A DNA stretch of 64,000 nt. It comes from Desulfosalsimonas propionicica. GTDB taxonomy: Bacteria; Desulfobacterota; Desulfobacteria; Desulfobacterales; Desulfosalsimonadaceae. The translations under genes were made by a program, and so were the position numbers. Location of the stretch: positions 434,001 through 498,000 of the forward strand of contig NZ_JACDUS010000002.1 in assembly GCF_013761005.1 (NCBI RefSeq), given 5' to 3'. The notes under the pieces were generated by a model. The model was not told the DNA's origin. It saw only the letters and a list, made by a program, of their open reading frames with translations, and did not search any database. Below, in pieces: positions 9,222 through 18,082 of this stretch (its first letter is position 1; every line of letters starts with the position of its first letter).

Positions 9222-10216
9222 GCGCTGCTCCTTCTCAACAGAAAAATAAAAACAGGTGCGCCGATCATGGCGGTGATCACCCCGGCGGGCATTTCCCCCT
9301 GCCTGGGCAAAACACGTGCCAGCAAATCACAGAGCACCAGGTAGGCCGCACCGCCGAAAATACAGGCCGGTGTCAGGACCCGGTGGTCCGAGCCCAGGAC
9401 CAGCCGCAGCAAATGCGGGATCACCAGGCCCACAAATGCGATCAGCCCGCACTGAAACACTGTTGCGCTGACCATAAACGAAGTGAGAACCAGAAGGGTG
9501 ACACTCACCAACCGGACATTGACCCCCATGGACTGGGCCATTTCCCTTCCCATCAGCAGCAGGTTCATCTTGTGCGACAGCCAGAAAATGGCGGCAAAGC
9601 AGGGCAGCACCATCATGGCCAGAAGACGGGCTTCGGCCATTCCACCAGAGGACAAGTCCCCCATAAGCCAGAACATGATGTTCTGCAGCCGGGCATCCCT
9701 TGCAAGAGACAGCAGAAACATGATGCCGGCGGAACAAAACGCATTGACCATGACCCCGGAAAGCAGCAGGGATTCTTTTTTGGCCGTGGTCTGCCCGGAA
9801 GCAATGCCCAAAACCAGAAACAGGGTGGCCATGCCCCCGGCAAACGCCAGCATCCCTACCCCCGGAAACCGGGCCAGACCCAGAAGAATGCCGATGATCG
9901 CACCAATGGCTGAACCGCCGGAAATTCCAAGGATATAAGGCTCTGCCAGGGGATTTCGCAAAAGCGCCTGGAAAACCAGGCCGCCAAGGGAAAGGGATGC
10001 GCCCACAAGGGCGGCCAGAAGCACCCGCGGAAACCGGATTTTCCAGATAATCGAATGCATCAGGCTTTCCTCCCGGAAAAAATCCCGGATGGCCTGGATA
10101 ACGTCAGCCGCCCCGGCTCCGGAAGAGCCCATGGTCAGGCCCAGAAATCCGGCTGCCGCCAAAAGCGCGGCCAAAATCGCTGTGACCACAAAAATTCGCT
10201 TGACCACGGCTGTCAT
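9218..10216 (-). CDS. btuC: FecCD/BtuC-family ABC transporter permease
   Basis: A 332-residue, highly hydrophobic inner-membrane permease with the FecCD pattern of about ten helices. Diagnostic stretches include LRNPLAEPYILGISGGSA near residue 95, the coupling region that contacts the ATPase, and GLVIPHLLRLVLGSDHR towards the C-terminus. It forms the translocation channel with the BtuD-like ATPase and receives substrate from the periplasmic binding protein encoded just upstream. Overlaps of 4 bp on both sides show tight translational coupling. Confidence 0.92.
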   Translation of the reverse strand: MTAVVKRIFVVTAILAALLAAAGFLGLTMGSSGAGAADVIQAIRDFFREESLMHSIIWKIRFPRVLLAALVGASLSLGGLVFQALLRNPLAEPYILGISGGSAIGAIIGILLGLARFPGVGMLAFAGGMATLFLVLGIASGQTTAKKESLLLSGVMVNAFCSAGIMFLLSLARDARLQNIMFWLMGDLSSGGMAEARLLAMMVLPCFAAIFWLSHKMNLLLMGREMAQSMGVNVRLVSVTLLVLTSFMVSATVFQCGLIAFVGLVIPHLLRLVLGSDHRVLTPACIFGGAAYLVLCDLLARVLPRQGEMPAGVITAMIGAPVFIFLLRRSSA

Positions 10217-11142
10217 CTTGCCCTGTCCCCGTCACTGTCAAACAGTTGCGGATGGAGAAGCCGGGCCAGTTCTTCAAGTCCTTTGACCAGCCGGGGCGAG
10301 GGGCGGTCGTATAGATTGGAGTCTACCAGGTGAATGCGGTCATCGGCCACCGCGGGCAGTTCCTCCCATTGCTGCCATTGCTGCAGCACCCGGTCAAAAA
10401 CCTTCTGTCGGTCCATGGAGGTGACAATGATGATCTCCGGAGCCAGGGCCAGCACATCCTCCACTGAATACCTCGGATATCCGGGATGGCCGCCGGCCAG
10501 GTTGCAGCCGCCGGCCTTTTGGATCAATTCGTTGATAAAGGTATTGGACCCGGCAGAAACAATGGGATCCACGCCAATCTCAAAAAAGACCCCGGGACGA
10601 TGGGAGACGCTGTCCACCTTTTTGCTTACCGCGGCCATGCGCTGATCCATGTCCGAGACCACCTCCCCAGCGCGCTGCTCTGTCCCAAGGATTTTGCCGA
10701 TGTCGGATATGGTCTTCATCACTGAATCCAGGTCCCTGGGATTGACCGCATACACGGCAATGTTCATTTCCTCCAGGCGCCGGATAATGCGCAATGGATT
10801 GCCGTCCTTGATGGCAATGCACAGATCCGGCTTTAAGGACACGATCTTTTCCAGATCCAGATAAACATAGGAGCCTACGGATGGCAAATTCCCGGCCTCT
10901 GCAGGATAATCGCTGTACTGGGTTGCACCCACCAGGCGCTGCTCGCAGTTTAAAGAATAGACAATCTCCGTAATACTCGGCGCCAGGCTTACCACTCGGA
11001 CCGGATCATCGGGCACCCGGACCTTGCGGCCGGTGTGATCCATGACCATATCTGCATGCACAAACCCTGCGCCCAGCAGAAAATACAAAAAAATCAGTCG
11101 TCGGATTTTCCAACCAGCTGGCTTTGTTTTGTTATTGGCCAT
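10213..11142 (-). CDS. btuF: Periplasmic substrate-binding protein of the BtuF/FepB type
   Basis: 309 residues with an N-terminal signal peptide (basic KIRR followed by a hydrophobic run to about residue 30). Next comes the cluster A-II substrate-binding fold common to vitamin B12 and siderophore uptake, recognisable from RVVSLAPSITEIVYSL and VGSYVYLDLEKIVSLKPDL. No lipobox cysteine is evident, so it is likely soluble in the periplasm. It is the first gene of the btuFCD-like operon. The 271 bp upstream to the divergent dynamin-like gene hold no recognisable cobalamin riboswitch or Fur box. Annotation as a B12 rather than Fe-siderophore binder is by resemblance. Confidence 0.85.
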   Translation of the reverse strand: MANNKTKPAGWKIRRLIFLYFLLGAGFVHADMVMDHTGRKVRVPDDPVRVVSLAPSITEIVYSLNCEQRLVGATQYSDYPAEAGNLPSVGSYVYLDLEKIVSLKPDLCIAIKDGNPLRIIRRLEEMNIAVYAVNPRDLDSVMKTISDIGKILGTEQRAGEVVSDMDQRMAAVSKKVDSVSHRPGVFFEIGVDPIVSAGSNTFINELIQKAGGCNLAGGHPGYPRYSVEDVLALAPEIIIVTSMDRQKVFDRVLQQWQQWEELPAVADDRIHLVDSNLYDRPSPRLVKGLEELARLLHPQLFDSDGDRAR

Positions 11143-11413
11143 CTGCGACCTCTTCTATGTGAGCCATGATCATGCGTACAGAGTTCAGGGTCGAGCCGTT
11201 GATTTCCAACGCCATGTTTTCTCCATCTGTCTGCACCGGCCATTGAAAGCCGGGCTTGGGGATCAAAACTGAAATTCGTGGGTATCCTAACCGGAAACAA
11301 CTTGATATTCAAGGGTGTTCAATCAAGTTTCCTGAAATGTGCTTTTGTTTCCTCTGTTTTCCGGTTCTTTAACCGCGCTTGACCTGCCTGATATTTATTG
11401 ATAAAGAAAAAGA

Positions 11414-12940
11414 ATGTACCGGGAAAACTACATAAATGCACTGCGCCTGGAAATGGTGGAAATGGTGCGCGACGGGCTCTCGCCTGTGGCGCTCAAGTAT
11501 GGCTATTCGGACGTGGCCCTGGAGAGCACCATCAAGTGGCGCCCGCTTGTGCTGGTGGTGGGCAACTATTCCTCGGGCAAATCCACCCTGATCAACGAAT
11601 TTCTGGGCGGGGATGTGCAGGCAGTGGGACAGGCCCCCACAGATGATTCCTTTACGATTATCACCTATGATGATGCGGCCACTGAACAGGTCACGGTCCG
11701 GGTCACGGAAGAACGCGACGGAAAGTATCTGCTAAATGATCCGGATTATCCGTTTGAAATCCTGAAAAAGCACGGACAGCGTTTTGCCTCCCATTTCCGG
11801 CTCAAAAAGGTCAATTCCCCGTTTCTCAGAAATCTGGCCATCATTGACACACCCGGCATGCTTGATTCCATAACGGAACGGGACCGGGGCTACAATTACC
11901 AGGACGTGATCGGGGATCTGGCCCAGCTGGCCGATTTGGTACTGGTTTTATTTGACCCGCACAAGGCCGGCACTGTACGCGAGGCCCACACAAGCCTGCG
12001 CGAGACCATATCCGCCCGGACCTTTGAGGACCGGGTTCTTTTCGTGCTCAACCGAATTGATGAATGTTCATCCTTAAGTGATTTGCTCCAGGTCTACGGG
12101 ACCCTCTGCTGGAATCTGTCCCAGATCACGGGCCGAAAAGACATTCCGGCCATCCACCTGACCTACTCCTCCCGGGCGGCCGGCAAATCTGACAGCAGCC
12201 GGCCCGGCTCACACGACTTTCTCTATCACCTCCAGAATCAGCGCAAAAAGCTCCGGGAGTCGGTCCTGGATGCCCCGCGCCGGCGGCTTGATAACCTGGC
12301 CTCATTTATCGAAACCCACTCCGAGCGCCTTGACCAGTTTCTCGAGGCCCTGCTGACCCATAGAAAAAGAACACAAAAATTTCAATTCAAACTCACATTG
12401 ATCGGGGCGCTTTTAAGCCTTTTTCTGGGCGGGGCGGTTGCATACGGGGCCGTAATTTTCGGCCTGGCCGGCACCCTGACCGATCCATGGGCCATGGTCC
12501 TCGCAGTGGCGGCCCTGGGCGCAGGGCTGGCTTTTTGGATTTACGGTCCCATGCGCGTCATGATGAAGGCTTTTCAACGCAGGTGGCGCAAAAAAACCGA
12601 TGCTATCATTTCCCTGGATACCCAGACCCGCAAAGACAACTGGCAGTCCGTGGGCCCCCTGGTATTTCGTTACCTTCAGAAAACCAGCGGCCGCTATCCT
12701 GTAAAAACCCTGAAAAACGAATATGCACAGGTCCATGAAATCTACACCGAGGGCAGCCGGGAAGTCAGAAAGGCCTTAAATGAACTGGCCAACATGGCAC
12801 CGGACCAGGCAGTGTTTGACAACATTTCCAAGCCAATTGAAGATGAAGATTTTTCCGACGCTAAATCCGCAGATGATGCCAGCGACCCGGATCAATTGCC
12901 CCCTCCCCCGCAGGACCGGCCCGCAGCTTCGGAAAAATGA
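11414..12940 (+). CDS. Dynamin-like GTPase with two C-terminal membrane helices
   Basis: 508 residues. GTPase motifs: P-loop GNYSSGKS at 50-57, a conserved threonine in APTDDS near 76, DTPG at 145-148, and NRID at 213-216 as the base-specificity motif. A helical region follows, then two transmembrane segments at about 327-352 and 359-379, and an acidic, proline-rich tail. This is the layout of bacterial dynamin-family proteins that remodel or tether membranes. It is transcribed away from the btu operon and overlaps recX by 4 bp. A second dynamin-like gene lies convergent at 14408-16687. Bacterial dynamins are often encoded in pairs, so the two may form a hetero-oligomer (inference). Confidence 0.8.
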   Translation: MYRENYINALRLEMVEMVRDGLSPVALKYGYSDVALESTIKWRPLVLVVGNYSSGKSTLINEFLGGDVQAVGQAPTDDSFTIITYDDAATEQVTVRVTEERDGKYLLNDPDYPFEILKKHGQRFASHFRLKKVNSPFLRNLAIIDTPGMLDSITERDRGYNYQDVIGDLAQLADLVLVLFDPHKAGTVREAHTSLRETISARTFEDRVLFVLNRIDECSSLSDLLQVYGTLCWNLSQITGRKDIPAIHLTYSSRAAGKSDSSRPGSHDFLYHLQNQRKKLRESVLDAPRRRLDNLASFIETHSERLDQFLEALLTHRKRTQKFQFKLTLIGALLSLFLGGAVAYGAVIFGLAGTLTDPWAMVLAVAALGAGLAFWIYGPMRVMMKAFQRRWRKKTDAIISLDTQTRKDNWQSVGPLVFRYLQKTSGRYPVKTLKNEYAQVHEIYTEGSREVRKALNELANMAPDQAVFDNISKPIEDEDFSDAKSADDASDPDQLPPPPQDRPAASEK

Positions 12941-13578
12941 GTTCGTCCATTACCGCCATTAGCCCACAAAAGAAAAACCGGGGACGCTGCAATATATTTA
13001 TTGACGGCGAGTATGCCTTTTCTTTGTCTGAAAAAATTGCGGCATCGCTTCAGGTAGGTGCGGTACTAACCCCTGAGGAAAAACAGCGGCTCCTGCACGA
13101 AGATGAAAAGCAAAAAGCCTTTGATCGGTGCCTGCACTACCTCCGGTACCGGCCCCGCAGCCGTGCGGAAATCATCGGGTATCTGGAGAAAAAGGGATTT
13201 TCCGGGCCGGCTGTCCAAAACGCGCTCAGCCGGCTGGAATCCTATGGTTACATTGATGATAAATCCTTTGCCCGCATGTGGATTGAAAGCCGCTGCCGCT
13301 GCCGGCCAAGGGGAGAATTTGCCCTGCGTCACGAACTGCGGCAGAAGGGCGTGGATGAAACCATCATCGATCAAATGCTCACAGACTTTGAAGAAACCGG
13401 GCCGGCGTGGCGGGCCGTGGCCCCGAGGCTTGCCGCATGGGCAAAACTGGACCGGCCGGCATTGAAACAAAAATTCTATCAATACCTCAACCGACGCGGC
13501 TTTTCCTGGGAAACCTGCCAGACGGTCTGGACGCAGGCCCTGGCGTTTCTGGACACGCAGGCTGAAAAAAAATATTAA
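12937..13578 (+). CDS. recX: Regulatory protein RecX
   Basis: 213 residues matching RecX, the modulator that binds inside the RecA filament and inhibits recombinase and coprotease activity. The typical three-helix repeats are recognisable: CLHYLRYRPRSRAEI, LESYGYIDDKSFARMWIE and GEFALRHELRQKGVDE, followed by a fourth near the C-terminus. The start ATG overlaps the stop of the dynamin-like gene (ATGA), so the pair is translationally coupled. recA is not in this window. The gene ends 20 bp from the convergent parA stop with no clear terminator between them. Confidence 0.9.
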   Translation: MSSSITAISPQKKNRGRCNIFIDGEYAFSLSEKIAASLQVGAVLTPEEKQRLLHEDEKQKAFDRCLHYLRYRPRSRAEIIGYLEKKGFSGPAVQNALSRLESYGYIDDKSFARMWIESRCRCRPRGEFALRHELRQKGVDETIIDQMLTDFEETGPAWRAVAPRLAAWAKLDRPALKQKFYQYLNRRGFSWETCQTVWTQALAFLDTQAEKKY

Positions 13579-13598
13579 AAACCTGTTTAACCGGGCAG

Positions 13599-14387
13599 CT
13601 ATGGTGCCCTTTTGAGAAATTCCGCTGCCAGGGCTTGAAAATCCCGGGCGCCGTTGCTGGTTTTGCGGTAAAACACAACAGGTTTGGCCGCCTCGGTGCT
13701 GGCGGCAATGGTGGTGTTGGCGCGGATGGCCGTGTCATAAAGCATCTGGGAGTAGCGTTCATCGCTTCGCAGCCGGTCTAAAATCATGTTGCTGACCCGG
13801 GTGCGCTGATCAAAAAAAGTGGGCACCAGCCCTGAAATCCGCAATTCCGGATTGATCTCCTCCTGTACGGACTCAATGGTGTCAAACAGGTCTGTCAGGG
13901 CCCGGAAGGCATAGGGATGGGTCTGGCAGGGCACCAGCACTTCCCGGCAGAAGGCAAACACGTTGATGGTCAAAAGCGACAGGCTTGGCGGGGTGTCCAT
14001 GAGAATGACGTCATAGTTTTTTGCCAATCCCTTCAGGGCCATATTTAAGCGGTTTTCCCGGCCCTCGGCTTCCACCAGCTCCACTTCGGCGCCGGCCAGA
14101 TCAATATGGGATGCGATCAGCTCCAGGTTTTTCCATTTTGTGGAGAAAACCGCATCTGCAGCGTTGTATTGGTCCGGAGCGGTCATCAGGTCATAGACGG
14201 TTATGGTCTCATCATCGGCTTCAATGCCCAGGCCGCTTCCGGCATTGTGCTGGGGGTCCATGTCAACGATCAAAATTCGCTTGCCCATTGCAGACAGGGC
14301 CGCGCCAAGATTGATTACCATTGCGGTTTTGCCCACGCCCCCTTTTTCATTGGCCACCGCCACCAAACGCGCCTGCTTTGCCGCCAT
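13599..14387 (-). CDS. ParA/Soj-family ATPase
   Basis: 262 residues. The deviant Walker A motif KGGVGKT lies near the N-terminus within VANEKGGVGKTA, followed by DMDPQHN (Walker A') and VILMDTPPS (Walker B). This is the Mrp/MinD/ParA class that forms ATP-dependent dimers on DNA or membranes. The ATG at 14387 is chosen because AAGGAGG precedes it by 5 bases; a GTG two codons upstream is less well placed. No parB follows. The gene instead lies 20 bp downstream of a dynamin-like GTPase gene on the same strand, so it more likely positions that protein than partitions a replicon (inference). Confidence 0.85.
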   Translation of the reverse strand: MAAKQARLVAVANEKGGVGKTAMVINLGAALSAMGKRILIVDMDPQHNAGSGLGIEADDETITVYDLMTAPDQYNAADAVFSTKWKNLELIASHIDLAGAEVELVEAEGRENRLNMALKGLAKNYDVILMDTPPSLSLLTINVFAFCREVLVPCQTHPYAFRALTDLFDTIESVQEEINPELRISGLVPTFFDQRTRVSNMILDRLRSDERYSQMLYDTAIRANTTIAASTEAAKPVVFYRKTSNGARDFQALAAEFLKRAP

Positions 14388-14407
14388 TGTCACCTCCTTG
14401 TCATGGG

Positions 14408-16687
14408 TTACGGGTCCTTATCGCCTGTGCCCGCCCCGCCGCCTGCAGGGCTTTGCCGGCCCAGGGACTTCCGCAGGCTGTCCACCTGGCCCTTGATCCG
14501 CTCAAGTTCGGAAATCATATCCTCCATCTCCGTCAGAAAATGTTTCTTTTCCTCCTGACTTTTGTTGCTGATTTCCCGGATCCGGGTCAAATCCGTGGCA
14601 TATGTTTGAAAGCGCTGCACCAGCCACTGGCTCATTTCCCCGGCCATCGCATCAATGAGCACAAACAGATACTGGAACTTGAGATTTTCCCGGTAATTTT
14701 TGAAATGAAACACCACCGTGGCCTCGGTTTCCCGTTTCATCCTGGCCACACCGCTTTCCAAAGCGGAAAAGTCCGCGTTTCCGGCAGCCCCGGATCGCTT
14801 CACCAGTTTTTTAATACCCTGAACCATCCGGAAAAACCCGAGCTTCATGAAGGCCTCGGTCTGGATGCCCCGGGTGTAATCAAAAGTGGCGGCCGCATTG
14901 GGCATGGCAATACCATGGGCCTTTTTCACCCCGTCCATGGACACCGGTGCCGAATTGCCGGCGGATTGCCGGCCGCTGCTTTCCTGCCCGGACCCGCTGT
15001 GTTGTCCAAAATCCGCCAGGGTTTCGCGGATCATGCTTTCATACGGGCGGCAGATGGATTCCAGGTACTCGAATGCATAAGCCTCGTTTTCCGCAACAAA
15101 GCCAAACAGCCGGGGATTGATCTGCTCTGCCATGAAAACGTCGAGTCTTTCCTTGAAATCCTGGAACACCACAGGCAGGGTTTCAGACAACCCGTTTTCC
15201 ATAAGCATGGCCCGGTATTGATCCGGTGAAATATGATAGCTGCGGATAAAATCCACCACAGCCGGCACCACCGGTCCGTGGCGTAGGTCAAAAAAGCGAT
15301 CCGTATTTGTTTTCAACTCTTTTTTCAGCTGCCGGCAGGTACCGTCAAAGGTGCTGTTGATCATGGACCGGATTTTTTCGGTCTTTTTCTGCTGCTCCCG
15401 GACCTGGCTGACCAGCGCATCTGCGCCGCTGGCATCTGATGATAAAACTTTCTGGTTAAATGCCAGCCATTGCGAAAAATCCGAAATTACGGTTTCCATT
15501 CGCTGAAGCTGATTGATAAGCAGCAGCATGTAGCGGTGCTCCGTGATCAGATGCTTGAAATCCGTCTCAAACCGGTTTTTTTCCTTTTGGGAAAATCGGG
15601 CCAGGTCCTGGTCGCCGCGCCACTGGTCCAGGCGGGCCTGATCCTTTTCCGTCAGAAAATCGCGGATATCGGAAAACAGGGCATAAAGGCCGGAAAACGT
15701 GTATACCGCCGGAGAAGGGGTGAGCAGGGCAAGGTCCTGACGGACCTGATCCCTTACACGCTTTAAATCATCAAGGTTTTCATGTTCGTTAAAATCGCAG
15801 TTGATCACAAACAACACATTGCCCATGGCCCCCATCTGTTTGATCATGGACATAAATTTGAGATCCGCCTGGCGGATGCCGGTGCGGCTGCTGATCAGAT
15901 AGGTAATCAGATCCGAGGTGTGCAAATAATCCTGGATCATGGCAAGGTGCAGGGGATTGGGGGAATCACTGCCCTGGCAGTCGGCAATTTCTATGTTTTC
16001 TGCCAGATCCCCGGAATCGATAAACAGCTCCAGGTCCCTGAGGTAAACCGCCAGTCCCTGGTTGCCGGCAAAGTCCTGATGCGTGTAAAAATCATTTTCT
16101 GAAAAACGCCGGATTTCAGTCCGGTCTGAAATAATTTCAGCCACCCTGTCGTATCCCTGCAGATAGGAATCCAGCAGCACACTGCTGACACTGCGGCTGT
16201 CGCGGTTGACCAGGTATCCGGCTTCCAGACTGGTCAGCGCCTGACGCAAATCCTGCCGGTCAGATGGGTTCCGGATATCAAAGGGTTCTGAAGCAGAAGA
16301 GCGCCAGCCCGCGGAAGGAAAAAGGCTCAGGGCCTGCCGGATTTCGCTGTTAATCTCCTCCCAGGGCTTGAAATAGACAACGGCTTCCAGCCGGTCTGAA
16401 CGCCGGACACGGGTGACAATGGAGGTAATGACACCAGCGCCCCTTTTGAGGTAGTCACCGGAAAACAAGGAGTTGATAAAGGTGCTTTTGCCCGACTTGA
16501 TGGTGCCCACCACAGCCATGCGCAGCAGGTCGTCTTCCAGGCGCTGCCGGCAATTTTCGCATAATTGCCGCCATTGCTCCAATTCCCCGCCATCACCCGA
16601 CGATATTTGCCCCGCCGCCCGGTCAAGCAGATCCTCCAGTTCCCGTGCGGCCCGGCCCAGAGCCCTTTTAACTGCCTGCTGAGTCAT
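14408..16687 (-). CDS. Second dynamin-like GTPase, soluble with C-terminal coiled coil
   Basis: 759 residues. P-loop GTIKSGKST at 61-69, a threonine-containing switch (GVITSIVTRV) near 85-93, a G3-like DCQGSD at 236-241 in place of DxxG, and VINCD near 294-298 where NKxD would be. No transmembrane helix is seen. A strongly charged helical region at about 690-745 (with EEKKHFLTEMEDMISELERIK-like heptads) looks like a coiled coil. Size and order of elements fit the bacterial dynamin family. It is the first gene of a two-gene unit with the ParA-like ATPase and is convergent with the other dynamin-like gene. The unusual G3/G4 sequences mean GTP specificity is inferred. Confidence 0.75.
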   Translation of the reverse strand: MTQQAVKRALGRAARELEDLLDRAAGQISSGDGGELEQWRQLCENCRQRLEDDLLRMAVVGTIKSGKSTFINSLFSGDYLKRGAGVITSIVTRVRRSDRLEAVVYFKPWEEINSEIRQALSLFPSAGWRSSASEPFDIRNPSDRQDLRQALTSLEAGYLVNRDSRSVSSVLLDSYLQGYDRVAEIISDRTEIRRFSENDFYTHQDFAGNQGLAVYLRDLELFIDSGDLAENIEIADCQGSDSPNPLHLAMIQDYLHTSDLITYLISSRTGIRQADLKFMSMIKQMGAMGNVLFVINCDFNEHENLDDLKRVRDQVRQDLALLTPSPAVYTFSGLYALFSDIRDFLTEKDQARLDQWRGDQDLARFSQKEKNRFETDFKHLITEHRYMLLLINQLQRMETVISDFSQWLAFNQKVLSSDASGADALVSQVREQQKKTEKIRSMINSTFDGTCRQLKKELKTNTDRFFDLRHGPVVPAVVDFIRSYHISPDQYRAMLMENGLSETLPVVFQDFKERLDVFMAEQINPRLFGFVAENEAYAFEYLESICRPYESMIRETLADFGQHSGSGQESSGRQSAGNSAPVSMDGVKKAHGIAMPNAAATFDYTRGIQTEAFMKLGFFRMVQGIKKLVKRSGAAGNADFSALESGVARMKRETEATVVFHFKNYRENLKFQYLFVLIDAMAGEMSQWLVQRFQTYATDLTRIREISNKSQEEKKHFLTEMEDMISELERIKGQVDSLRKSLGRQSPAGGGAGTGDKDP

Positions 16688-16970
16688 ATGCTTTCCTGCA
16701 ACAATCCCCGTGCTGCCTGTAAGAATACAACAGGCACTTTATACAAATCTAAAATTATGACATGGTGGCCCCGGATTGTCAAAAATATTCTTTAGATAGT
16801 CCCATACAGCCGACACCTGGAATCCCTAAAAGCGGAGCATCAAAATGCGCACCGAACAGACCTGCTGCAAAAAAAAGCCATCCGCCCCCGGGGAAATCCG
16901 GGAGCACATCCGACCTACCGGGTAACACCCGGAAAGGATATTGAAACCCTCTCCGGGCGAGCGTTCTGCG

Positions 16971-17825
16971 TTATAATTCACCTATCATCTGCCGGGCCTT
17001 GTTCTCCCAATAAGGATTTTCCGTCAATGATATCGCCTCTTTCAGCAAATCCCGGGCCTCTTCCTTGGGCTCGCTACCCCACTTGTCCATTAATATCTCA
17101 GCCATGTACACATGGGCGGCAACACCGTGCGCAGTTTTGAAATATCCGGTCTCCTGAAACTCCCGGTATAACTCCAGGGCACGGTCCTTGTCATTGTAGG
17201 GCCAGGGCACTACCTGCCAGAACCGGCCCAGGGCCACGATTGGGCCGCCGTTTTCAAAATCTTTGTCTATTTCATAGGCTTTTTTCAGATTCTCCTGCGT
17301 TTTGTTCTTCAGCCCCTCTTTCAGGGCGGTGATAAGTCCCACCCCGTCTGAATACGTGCCCACGCACAGGCCGTAGTAATAATACCCGTTGGGCTTGTCC
17401 GGTTGCAGTTCCCGTGCCCGGGCGGCATATTTCATACCCTTTTTGCCGTATTCAGCACAGATGTCCTTCCAACCGTCAACCTGCCGCTTCTGGGCCAGAT
17501 CTCCGTAGTACCGGCATGCCCGGGCGCATTTCCAGTTGAATTCAAAATTGTCCGGGTCATCCTCAAGCACCTCTTCGTAAATCTCAACCACCCGTTTGAG
17601 ATCCTCCAGCTCCCCCCTGGCAAAAAAAGCTTCAGCGTCCCGGATCAGGCCGGAAACCTTTTGTTTTGCAACTTCTGCGGCATCTTCGGCCTTGTCCATG
17701 GTTTCCTGCACCTGCTCAGCCACCCCGGTCTCCTTGTTTTCACTTTCACTGCACCAAGCCGGATGCTGAATTAAAACCACCAGGCCCAAAATGGCGGCAG
17801 CCGTCAATGTCATCTGCAGTTTCAT
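16971..17825 (-). CDS. Exported TPR protein resembling TRAP-associated TatT
   Basis: 284 residues with a clear Sec signal peptide (MKLQMTLTAAAILGLVVLI, cleavage near the WCSES stretch). A short charged helix (residues 30-60) follows, then TPR-like helices that include GELEDLKRVVEIYEEVLEDDP and AARARELQPDKPNGYYYYGL. The YYYYGLCVGTY segment and the repeat spacing resemble the TRAP-transporter-associated TatT family of periplasmic TPR proteins. No TRAP permease lies next to it, so the role is probably as a periplasmic scaffold. Upstream is the divergent disulfide-reductase gene, about 257 bp away. Confidence 0.65.
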   Translation of the reverse strand: MKLQMTLTAAAILGLVVLIQHPAWCSESENKETGVAEQVQETMDKAEDAAEVAKQKVSGLIRDAEAFFARGELEDLKRVVEIYEEVLEDDPDNFEFNWKCARACRYYGDLAQKRQVDGWKDICAEYGKKGMKYAARARELQPDKPNGYYYYGLCVGTYSDGVGLITALKEGLKNKTQENLKKAYEIDKDFENGGPIVALGRFWQVVPWPYNDKDRALELYREFQETGYFKTAHGVAAHVYMAEILMDKWGSEPKEEARDLLKEAISLTENPYWENKARQMIGEL

Positions 17826-18082
17826 GCACTTTCCTCCTTTGTGAAGTTGTCTGAAAAATTCCGAAAAAACCCGGCCTTACATGCTGTATTGCTTTTCTGT
17901 TAATTGTATACGACGAAACCATGAAACAGATCAATCCCCTATTTTTTTGACTCTCCGTTGCCGGCTGTTGTGATGGATTCAGTGATTTGCAAAAAATCGA
18001 CTTCATGCCCATTATTTGTAAAAACAAATTCACCCGGTTGACTTATCGGTTTTCGCCACAACCATGCAAGGAGTCCAGTGAT

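Noticed and set aside
11143-11225. Short minus-strand ORF (27 codons) overlapping the btuF start
   Set aside because: It ends inside the btuF start region and shows no recognisable domain. A leader peptide is possible but unsupported.
11143-11413. Cobalamin riboswitch or Fur box upstream of the btuFCD-like operon
   Set aside because: No B12-box-like GCCACTG/AGTCAGGA core or Fur palindrome was seen in the gap.
14321-15229. 302-codon plus-strand open frame
   Set aside because: Antisense to the dynamin-like and parA genes, with no ribosome site or domain.
16918-16932. Hairpin CCGGGT-AAC-ACCCGG as terminator
   Set aside because: Six-base-pair stem without a U tract; too weak to claim.
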